Positions 6,716 through 13,130 of a stretch of 23,346 bases of DNA are shown piece by piece. The number at the start of each line of letters is the position of its first letter. Within the stretch, counting starts at the first letter, position 1. The stretch comes from RGIG4608 sp045635885 (GTDB lineage: Bacteria > Bacillota > Clostridia > Oscillospirales > CAG-272). The stretch covers positions 1 to 23,346 of the forward strand of contig JAZTWO010000031.1 of the NCBI GenBank assembly GCA_045635885.1, given 5' to 3'. Below the pieces are notes generated by a model. The model had not been told where the DNA came from. It saw only the letters and a list, made by a program, of their open reading frames with translations, and ran no database searches. The position numbers and the translations under genes were made by a program.

Positions 6716-9478
6716 TTATTTTTGTTTTGCGATTTCTTCGCCATTACTACAATATATAGTATAATTGCCTGTACCATCATCCCATGCACAATCACTAGTT
6801 TCTTTGTATATATTTAACCATTGATTTTTTGTACCATAGAAATCAATCTGCATCAAAGAACTACATCCTGCAAATGCGCCCCTTCCAATGGTAGTTATGC
6901 CGTCAGACATAGCAATTTGTCGGAGTGATGTGCAATTTTCAAATGCATACGCCCCGATGGTCTTTACTGTATTGGGAATAGGAAACCAAGTAAGAGATTT
7001 ACATCCAACAAAAGCACCGTCGCCAATAATCTCATATTTTGCATTTCCTTTTATTTCCTTAAGAGAAGTACAGTAATTAAATGCATTATTATCAATAATT
7101 TTTATATTTTCAGAAATTGTAACATACTCAATAGTGGTGCAATTTGCAAACGCTGAAGCCCCTATTCTTGTTACCGGAAGACCGTTATAGGTTTCAGGAA
7201 TAGTAATCCCCCTATCTGTGCAATTATTAATTCCTGTTACGGAGTAACTTTTACCGTCGGAATTAAGAGCAAATTGAAGTTTAGATTTATATCCCCAGAC
7301 CACAGGGTAATTGAAGTAATTCCAATCACTATGCCAATCACTAGGCTTTGATGTTGCCTCACAGTATATTGTAATCTTTAAACAGAATTCAAATGCTCCA
7401 TCACCTACACTCGTTACGGATTTGGGAATTTCTATGCTTGTAAGCGATGAGCAACCATAGAATGCACATCTACCAATACTCGTCACAGAGCCAGGAATTA
7501 TTACGCTTATAAGAGATTGGCATTCTTGGAATGCAGATTTGCCAATGCACGTTAACTTGCTTTTTTCACTAAACGTTAAACTTGTAACCGATGTGCAATT
7601 ACTAAATGCAAAATCACCTATACTCTCAACGGAACTGGGAATTTCTATGCTTGTAAGCGATACGCAATGTGAGAATGCATTATCCCCAATGCTCGTCACA
7701 TGGTCGGGGATTTCTATATTAGTAAGCGATGAACAACCATGGAATGCTGCAACACCAATAGTTGTTACTAAATCGGGGATTTCTATATTAGTAAGCGATG
7801 TTAAATTATAGAATGCATAATCACTAATACTCGTAACAGAGTCGGGGATTGTTACACTTGTAACAAGTTCACCATCAAAATAAAGATTTGTTGCGTAATA
7901 CATTGGTGTAGAATCATAACGTTCAAAACTAATTTCAAGCCAATCCTCAACATCACCTGTGTAATATACATCTTTGAGAGATGAGCAATTATAGAATGCA
8001 TTATCCCCAATGCTCGTCACAGACTCACCGATTGTTATACTTGTTAGCGATGTACAACCATAGAATATACCATCTCCAATAGTAATTACTGAGTCGGGAA
8101 TTACTATGCTTGTAAGCGATGAGCAATATCTGAATGCAGAATTATCAATACTCGTCACAGAGGCGGAAATTTCTATGTTTGTGAGCGATGAGCAACCACT
8201 GAATGCATCTCTACCAATACTCGTCACAGAGGCGCCAATCACTATACTTGTAAGCGATGTGCAATATTCGAATGCATAATCATCAATACTCGTAACGGAG
8301 TTGGAAAATTCTATGTTCATAAGTGATTTACATTGGGAGAATGCAAAATATCCAATACTCGTCACAGAATCACCAATTACTATACTTGTAAGCGATGTGC
8401 AATATTCGAATGCCCAGTCATCAATACGCGTTACAGGCAATCCGTTGTATGTTGATGGAATGATAATTTCTGTGTCGGTACAAGAACCTACTGTTACGGA
8501 ATAACTAACTTGATCATTATTTAAAGTGAATTTAAGCCCTTCGGATCCAAGTTTTCCTATAATTTCCGTTTGTATAGTAATGTGACAAACAAGGCATTCA
8601 GTATGTTTTAATCCGTTTTCTGTTTTAGTTGCTTCACGATCAATTATCCAATCGCTTTCGGTATGTTTCTCAGGGGGAATGATTTTGGTTGTTCTACTAA
8701 TTTCCGTTCCGCAACCGTAGGCGCAGTAAATTACTGCGTCGTAGCTTCCGTTTGTGGTGCAAGTTGGTTCTACACGGTTTTCTTCAACCGCTTCTCCTGC
8801 CGGGAGGTGAGGAATAACCGGGTCAACCACTTTCTTTCTTGAAATTTCTTTATGTCCGCAATCATCGTCAAGGCAATAAACAACTTCATCGTGACTACCA
8901 GATGCAATACAAGTGGGGTCAACTATATTTTCTATAACCATTTCACCGGGATTATGAGGAATCATATCAATAACATAGGTTGTTCTTTCAAGCTCCTCAT
9001 GGCACTCGGGCACGGAGCAATATACTACCATCTGATAGCCACCGTCCGTTTCGTGAGTGGGTTCAATTCTATTCTCTTCTACCGCTGCCGCAGGTTTGTG
9101 GGCGGTTTTATCTACAGTATACGTTGTTCTCTCAATCACTTCTTTACAAGTGGAGCAAGAGATAACCTTATCATAGCTTCCCTCTTTATAGCAGGTTGGT
9201 GCAACGTTATTTTCCACTACTGCACTATTTGGTGTGTGTCCCAAAGCAACAATCACTTCGGTTTGACTTTCACCGCAATAGCAATAGCGAACCTTTACAC
9301 CGTCTTCGGTACAAGTGGGCTTTTTTCTAACGTCCCATTCGTCATAGTTGTGTATATGAGTGGGAGTTTCGTTGGGTGTTGTGGTGGTTGTGGGCATCGC
9401 AGGCACGTCAACGTTACACGATGCAAGAATCATAACAAGTGTTAATAAAATAAATGTAATTATTATCAGCTTTTTCAT
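6716..9478 (-). CDS. Large BspA-type leucine-rich-repeat lipoprotein with Cys-paired N-terminal repeats
   Basis: 920 aa. Lipoprotein signal with lipobox LASC (Cys21), then a Thr/Pro linker (MPTTTTTPNETPT) and six Cys-containing repeats at residues 41-310. The first and last resemble HxYDEWxxxxxPTCxxxGxxxRYCxCGexxxE; four middle ones follow VxENxVxPTCxxxGSYDxVIxCxxCxxEIxRTT. Two LRR_5 solenoid modules follow (about 313-700 and 730-900). Each opens with a cap strand ending in TYNGLPVTRI and continues with about 23-residue units of the type SLTSIxIPDSVTSIGdxAFxxCS. BspA-like proteins are surface adhesins or carbohydrate/protein binders in gut and oral bacteria; the ligand is unknown. AGGAGG precedes the ATG. 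Only 15 bases separate it from the upstream LRR gene, so it is the second gene of that operon. Confidence 0.9.
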   Translation of the reverse strand: MKKLIIITFILLTLVMILASCNVDVPAMPTTTTTPNETPTHIHNYDEWDVRKKPTCTEDGVKVRYCYCGESQTEVIVALGHTPNSAVVENNVAPTCYKEGSYDKVISCSTCKEVIERTTYTVDKTAHKPAAAVEENRIEPTHETDGGYQMVVYCSVPECHEELERTTYVIDMIPHNPGEMVIENIVDPTCIASGSHDEVVYCLDDDCGHKEISRKKVVDPVIPHLPAGEAVEENRVEPTCTTNGSYDAVIYCAYGCGTEISRTTKIIPPEKHTESDWIIDREATKTENGLKHTECLVCHITIQTEIIGKLGSEGLKFTLNNDQVSYSVTVGSCTDTEIIIPSTYNGLPVTRIDDWAFEYCTSLTSIVIGDSVTSIGYFAFSQCKSLMNIEFSNSVTSIDDYAFEYCTSLTSIVIGASVTSIGRDAFSGCSSLTNIEISASVTSIDNSAFRYCSSLTSIVIPDSVITIGDGIFYGCTSLTSITIGESVTSIGDNAFYNCSSLKDVYYTGDVEDWLEISFERYDSTPMYYATNLYFDGELVTSVTIPDSVTSISDYAFYNLTSLTNIEIPDLVTTIGVAAFHGCSSLTNIEIPDHVTSIGDNAFSHCVSLTSIEIPSSVESIGDFAFSNCTSVTSLTFSEKSKLTCIGKSAFQECQSLISVIIPGSVTSIGRCAFYGCSSLTSIEIPKSVTSVGDGAFEFCLKITIYCEATSKPSDWHSDWNYFNYPVVWGYKSKLQFALNSDGKSYSVTGINNCTDRGITIPETYNGLPVTRIGASAFANCTTIEYVTISENIKIIDNNAFNYCTSLKEIKGNAKYEIIGDGAFVGCKSLTWFPIPNTVKTIGAYAFENCTSLRQIAMSDGITTIGRGAFAGCSSLMQIDFYGTKNQWLNIYKETSDCAWDDGTGNYTIYCSNGEEIAKQK
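6850..8440 (-). repeat. Degenerate 69-bp tandem coding repeats (LRR_5 array)
   Basis: The DNA repeats with a 69-base period, the length of one 23-residue LRR unit; for example AATACTCGT recurs at 8216 and 8285. Units diverge but keep phrases such as CTTGTAAGCGATG and GAATGCA. The array encodes the two LRR modules of the 920-aa protein. It is coding, not a mobile or CRISPR array. Confidence 0.8.
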
Positions 9479-9493
9479 ATTTTCCTCCTATAT

Positions 9494-10672
9494 TTATCCA
9501 CGTATCCAAGTATATGCATAATGGGTGGATGTCAAAAACTTAGCGGCTTCTTGGCTATCTGAAAGCTCGTACGCTTGCAGATAAACAAAGTCATTCAATT
9601 TCCATCTAGCATACATTACAAAATATACATCAGTTAACGCTTTACATCCCCGAAAAGCAGAGAAACCAATTTTAGTAACTGAAGCAGGAATATCAAATCT
9701 TGTAAGAGATATGCATCCGCTAAATGCATATTGTTCGATAGTTTTAACGGAATTGCCCATAACTACCCCCTCAAGTGAGGTGCAGTTTTCAAAAGCACTG
9801 TCACCTATTGTGTTGACAGAAGAACCTATAACTGCAACTTCAAGTGCGGTGCAATTTTTAAAAGCTTTTTTACCTATTGTTTCAGCAGAAAGTCCAATTT
9901 CCACACCTAAAAGCGATGAGCAATTTTCAAAGGCACTGTCACCTATTGTTTTAACAGAAGAACCCATAAGTACACCCGCAAGTGCGGTACAATTTTTAAA
10001 AGCGCTGGCGCCTATTGTGTTAACAGAAGAACCTATAACTACACCTTCAAGTGCGGTGCAATTTTCAAAAGCACTTGCATCTATTGTTTTAACAGAAGAA
10101 CCAATAACCACACTCTTAAGTGAGGTGCAATCCTTAAAAGCACCTCTTTTAATAGAAGTTACAGAATTGGGAATTACAACGGTATTAAGCGAGGTGCAAT
10201 TTTCAAAGGCATATTCGCCAATGCTATCAACAGAAGCACCTAATTCGACGTTAATTAGTGAGTTACAACTAGCAAAAGCTTTAGATTGAATTACTCGAAG
10301 ACCATCACCAATAACCACATTTCGAACAGTACAATCATAAAATGCATTTTGACCCATACTTGTTACAGAATCGGGAATAACTACACTCAAAAGCCAATTA
10401 ATCTTACTAAAAGCATTTGATTCGATTCTCAGTACAGGTTTGCCCTTAACAGTTCCCGGAATCACCAGATTAGATAACGTAGAATTATTTACAATATTTC
10501 CGGCTGAAGTTAGAGCATATCCATGCTTATATTTTGTATACGTTATGTTATTTATCACAACTTCATTTTTGGTTACAAAATTAACCACTTTGGATAAAGC
10601 ATCACACGAAGTAAGAAACAAGATAGAAAACAATAAGACAATAATAATCAAACGTGAAACTACTTTTTTCAT
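9494..10672 (-). CDS. BspA-type leucine-rich-repeat lipoprotein
   Basis: 392 aa with a lipoprotein signal (lipobox LTSC, Cys23), an N-terminal cap (INNITYTKYKHGYALTSAGNIVNNSTLSNLVIPGTVKGKPVLRI) and about eleven 23-residue LRR_5 units of the form SLxxVVIGSSVxTIGxSAFENCTAL. A C-terminal segment with no repeat follows (YARWKLNDFVYLQAYELSDSQEAAKF). Middle units are very alike, suggesting recent unit expansion. Unlike its neighbour it has no Cys-paired N-terminal repeats. Predicted surface binding protein, ligand unknown. GGAGAG upstream supports the ATG, and a good SigA promoter precedes it. First gene of a two-gene operon with the 920-aa protein. Confidence 0.88.
   Translation of the reverse strand: MKKVVSRLIIIVLLFSILFLTSCDALSKVVNFVTKNEVVINNITYTKYKHGYALTSAGNIVNNSTLSNLVIPGTVKGKPVLRIESNAFSKINWLLSVVIPDSVTSMGQNAFYDCTVRNVVIGDGLRVIQSKAFASCNSLINVELGASVDSIGEYAFENCTSLNTVVIPNSVTSIKRGAFKDCTSLKSVVIGSSVKTIDASAFENCTALEGVVIGSSVNTIGASAFKNCTALAGVLMGSSVKTIGDSAFENCSSLLGVEIGLSAETIGKKAFKNCTALEVAVIGSSVNTIGDSAFENCTSLEGVVMGNSVKTIEQYAFSGCISLTRFDIPASVTKIGFSAFRGCKALTDVYFVMYARWKLNDFVYLQAYELSDSQEAAKFLTSTHYAYTWIRG
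9700..10170 (-). repeat. High-similarity 69-bp LRR unit repeats
   Basis: Consecutive units share long nearly identical stretches, such as CCTATTGTTTTAACAGAAGA and GTGCGGTGCAATTTT, spaced by one LRR unit. They encode the SSVxTIGxSAFxNCTAL units of the 392-aa protein and look younger than those of the neighbouring array. Confidence 0.7.
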
Positions 10673-10705
10673 ATTTTTCTCTCCTATATAAAAATGTCTT
10701 TTATT

Positions 10706-10735
10706 ATTTTAGCACAATTTAGCTATGTTTGTCAA
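10706..10735 (-). promoter_or_regulatory. SigA promoter of the LRR lipoprotein operon
   Basis: On the minus strand TTGACA (10730-10735) and TAAAAT (10706-10711) are 18 bases apart. The bases before the -10 are TGC, giving an extended -10 as well. It lies just upstream of the 392-aa LRR gene. Confidence 0.75.
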
Positions 10736-10752
10736 TACTTTTCAAACAAGAA

Positions 10753-10778
10753 GGCAATGGTCAAACAAGACCATTGCC
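10753..10778 (-). terminator. Terminator of the yitT-like gene
   Basis: Perfect 10-bp stem GGCAATGGTC (10753-10762) / GACCATTGCC (10769-10778) with a 6-base loop. On the minus strand it is followed by the T-rich TTCTTGTTTG, 8 bases after the stop codon of the YitT-family gene. Confidence 0.8.
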
Positions 10779-10786
10779 CTATAATT

Positions 10787-11719
10787 TTACTTTTTATCCT
10801 GTGTCCAGCCTTCGCCGTGATTTTCATATGCTCGGCTAATTGTTACGAATGCGTTGGGGTCTGCGTGGTTGACAATTTGCATAAGAGATGCATATTCACG
10901 CATACTGAATGAAACAATTATCATCCTTTTCTTTTCGCCCGAATATGCGCCCATAACGTCAACAACCGTTGCGGTTCTATCAAGCTGCTTGATAATTCCC
11001 TTTGCAATTATTTCCTCTTCGCTTGAAATGATGTGAGCCATATATGCACCGTCGTTTCCAAGGAACACTTTATCTATCATCATTGCGCAAATAAATGCAG
11101 AAACAATACCCAAAAGCGAAACAACCATATCGTCAATAATAAAGAAACCGCAAATGATAATGGTTGCGTCAATTGCAAAAATTATTTGTGAGCTTTTTAC
11201 CTTTTTGAATATTTTTCCAAACAAAAACGCAAGAACGTCAACACCACCTGTAGAGCCGCCGCCCTTATAGGCAATTGCGCATCCAATACCCACCAAAGCG
11301 CCGCCAAGTGTTGCCGCAATCAAAACCGCCATATCCTTGTATTCGGATTTTTGAATAATGAAGTGACCTCCAAATAGATTCAACTCAGGGTCAACAAGAA
11401 GCGAGCACCAATAATACATTATAGGATAAAGTATGGTTGAAAGCAATGTCTTTGCCGCAAAATCTTTTCCAAGGAAAATCAATCCCGCAAAGAACAAAAT
11501 CCAAGTTAAAACGGTGATATAAAACTCCTCCCCGTAATAAAGGGAAAAAGTATCACCCAAATATGTGTCAAGAACAATGGCAATACCAGAAACACCGCCC
11601 GTTACAAGTTCCTCAGGAACCAAGAAAACCGCCGTTCCAAACGCAAGCACCCCCGTTCCGAAAACAACGAAAAACAGGTTCTTTAAATATTGCCTTATTT
11701 CAGATTTTTTTAAATACAT
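10787..11719 (-). CDS. YitT-family membrane protein (DUF161 + DUF2179)
   Basis: About 310 aa. Five or six N-terminal membrane segments include the conserved VFGTGVLAFGTAVFLVPEELVTGGVSGIAIVL opening and a Gly-rich KGGGSTGGVDVLAFLF block. A soluble C-terminal DUF2179 domain follows (IISSEEEIIAKGIIKQLDRTATVVDVMGAYSGEKKRMIIVSFSMREYASLMQIVNHADPNAFVTIS), a PII-like ferredoxin fold. Transport is suspected for the family but the substrate is unknown. An upstream ATG at 11735-11737 has no ribosome binding site and itself contains the GGAGG that serves the ATG at 11717-11719, so I prefer the shorter start. It has its own promoter and terminator. Confidence 0.9.
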   Translation of the reverse strand: MYLKKSEIRQYLKNLFFVVFGTGVLAFGTAVFLVPEELVTGGVSGIAIVLDTYLGDTFSLYYGEEFYITVLTWILFFAGLIFLGKDFAAKTLLSTILYPIMYYWCSLLVDPELNLFGGHFIIQKSEYKDMAVLIAATLGGALVGIGCAIAYKGGGSTGGVDVLAFLFGKIFKKVKSSQIIFAIDATIIICGFFIIDDMVVSLLGIVSAFICAMMIDKVFLGNDGAYMAHIISSEEEIIAKGIIKQLDRTATVVDVMGAYSGEKKRMIIVSFSMREYASLMQIVNHADPNAFVTISRAYENHGEGWTQDKK

Positions 11720-11760
11720 TTTTATTGCGTCCTCCATAAAGAGTTTGTTACATTATTAAT

Positions 11761-11789
11761 ATTATACACCAACAAATGATGTTTTTCAA
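11761..11789 (-). promoter_or_regulatory. SigA promoter of the yitT-like gene
   Basis: On the minus strand TTGAAA (11784-11789) and TATAAT (11761-11766) have a 17-base spacer. It sits about 40 bases before the chosen start codon. Confidence 0.75.
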
Positions 11790-11951
11790 TAATCAATTTA
11801 ATTTTTTGCAACAAAATATCAAAAAAATCAAGTTTTATGTTATTCATACATAAAAAGGGAGTCGTTTTTTGTGCATTTTGTCCAAAATATCGATGTATAA
11901 TTCATTTTATTCAAACAAATCACCAAAATTGAGATTTTTTTGTCAAAGGTA
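11790..11951. other. AT-rich intergenic stretch between the divergent yitT and gap promoters
   Basis: Roughly 160 bases of AT-rich sequence with no open frame of note. An isolated TATAAT at about 11895 lacks a suitable -35. No clear operator palindrome was seen. Confidence 0.5.
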
Positions 11952-11980
11952 TTGTATATTTTCTTAAAATGCGATAAAAT
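11952..11980 (+). promoter_or_regulatory. SigA promoter of gap
   Basis: TTGTAT (11952-11957) and TAAAAT (11975-11980) have a 17-base spacer. The predicted start near 11987 puts the hairpin at 11992-12007 at the very 5' end of the gap transcript. Confidence 0.65.
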
Positions 11981-11991
11981 AGATGTGTATG

Positions 11992-12007
11992 GGAACTAAA
12001 AAGTTCC
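11992..12007 (+). promoter_or_regulatory. 5'-leader hairpin of gap mRNA
   Basis: GGAACT (11992-11997), loop AAAA, AGTTCC (12002-12007). No U-tract follows, so it is not a terminator. A hairpin this close to the 5' end could stabilise the message against decay. Confidence 0.5.
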
Positions 12008-12050
12008 GAACCTACAATAAAAAATAATTTATTTTATGGAGGACATTAAA

Positions 12051-13076
12051 ATGTCAGTAAAAGTTGCTATTAACGGATTCGGTCGTATCGGCCGTCTTGC
12101 ATTCCGTCAGATGTTCGGTGCTGAAGGCTATGAAATCGTTGCAATCAACGACCTTACAAGCCCCAAGATGCTCGCTCACCTTCTCAAGTATGACACAGCT
12201 CAGGGTAACTACCTTGCTCTTGGTCACACAGTTGAGTCTGATGACGAAGCAGGCACAATCACAGTTGACGGTAAAACACTTAAGATCTATGCTGAAAAGA
12301 ACGCAGCTGACTGCCCTTGGGGTGAGCTCGGTGTTGACGTAGTTCTTGAATGCACAGGTTTCTACTGTTCAAAGGAAAAATCTCAGGCACACATCGATGC
12401 AGGTGCTAAAAAGGTTGTTATCTCTGCTCCCGCAGGTAACGATCTTAAGACAATCGTTTTCGGTACAAACAACGAAACACTTACAGCAGATGACACAATC
12501 ATCTCCGCTGCTTCTTGTACAACAAACTGCCTTGCTCCCATGGCAAAGGCTCTTAATGATTATGCTCCCATCCAGAGCGGTATCATGACAACAGTTCACG
12601 CTTACACAGGTGACCAGATGATTCTTGACGGTCCTCACAGAAAGGGTGACCTTCGCCGTGCTCGTGCAGGCGCACAGAACATCGTTCCCAACTCCACAGG
12701 TGCTGCAAAGGCAATCGGCCTTGTAATCCCTGAACTCAACGGTAAGCTCATCGGTTCTGCACAGAGAGTTCCCACATGCACAGGTTCTACAACAATCCTT
12801 GTTGCAGTTGTTAAGGGTCAGAACATCACAAAGGAAGGCATCAACGCTGCTATGAAGGCTGCTTCTAATGAGTCCTTCGGTTACAACACAGACGAAATCG
12901 TTTCTTCCGACGTTATCGGTATGAGATACGGTTCTCTCTTCGATGCAACACAGACAATGGTTGCAAAGATCGACGACGACACATATCAGGTACAGGTTGT
13001 TTCTTGGTACGACAACGAAAACAGCTACACAAGCCAGATGGTTCGTACAATCAAGTACTTTGCTGAACTTGCTTAA
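12051..13076 (+). CDS. gap: Glyceraldehyde-3-phosphate dehydrogenase, type I
   Basis: Glycolytic enzyme converting glyceraldehyde 3-phosphate, NAD and phosphate to 1,3-bisphosphoglycerate. 341 aa. The Rossmann motif INGFGRIGR is at the N-terminus. AINDL points to NAD preference. Catalytic Cys156 lies in SAASCTTNCLAP and the base His183 in TTVHAYTGDQ; C-terminal VSWYDNENSYTSQMVRT is typical. An ATG 15 bases upstream (12036) overlaps the GGAGG that serves 12051, so the start is 12051, which begins the canonical MSVKVAINGFG. Codon choice is more uniform than in the neighbours (ACA, CTT, GTT, AAG rich), as expected for a highly expressed gene. It stands alone with its own promoter and terminator, not in a cggR-gap-pgk operon. 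Confidence 0.98.
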   Translation: MSVKVAINGFGRIGRLAFRQMFGAEGYEIVAINDLTSPKMLAHLLKYDTAQGNYLALGHTVESDDEAGTITVDGKTLKIYAEKNAADCPWGELGVDVVLECTGFYCSKEKSQAHIDAGAKKVVISAPAGNDLKTIVFGTNNETLTADDTIISAASCTTNCLAPMAKALNDYAPIQSGIMTTVHAYTGDQMILDGPHRKGDLRRARAGAQNIVPNSTGAAKAIGLVIPELNGKLIGSAQRVPTCTGSTTILVAVVKGQNITKEGINAAMKAASNESFGYNTDEIVSSDVIGMRYGSLFDATQTMVAKIDDDTYQVQVVSWYDNENSYTSQMVRTIKYFAELA

Positions 13077-13094
13077 TTAATTGTATAAAATATC

Positions 13095-13130
13095 GCCCGA
13101 CTTCGTTTGAAGTCGGGCATTTTTTTATTT
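13095..13130. terminator. Terminator of gap, also usable by the 927-aa lipoprotein gene
   Basis: Perfect 10-bp stem GCCCGACTTC (13095-13104) / GAAGTCGGGC (13109-13118), loop GTTT, then ATTTTTTTATTT on the plus strand. On the minus strand it is followed by GATATTTTATAC, so it can also end the transcript of the gene finishing at 13125. Confidence 0.92.

Noticed and set aside
6850..8440. Regular 69-bp periodicity that might be taken for a CRISPR-like or satellite array
   Set aside because: The period equals one 23-residue LRR unit, units are degenerate and in frame throughout, and no spacer/repeat distinction exists.
8852..9445. 197-aa plus-strand frame opposite the Cys-paired repeats
   Set aside because: Antisense shadow of the 920-aa lipoprotein gene, with no family resemblance and no start signal.
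9711..10289. 192-aa open frame on the plus strand with repeated SEVQFSKALSPIVLTEEPIT units
   Set aside because: It is the antisense image of the LRR repeat array; periodic repeats in the true gene keep the opposite strand open. No ribosome binding site.
11992..12007. gap leader hairpin as an attenuator or terminator
   Set aside because: Only 6 bp of stem, no U-tract after it and no competing antiterminator stem seen.
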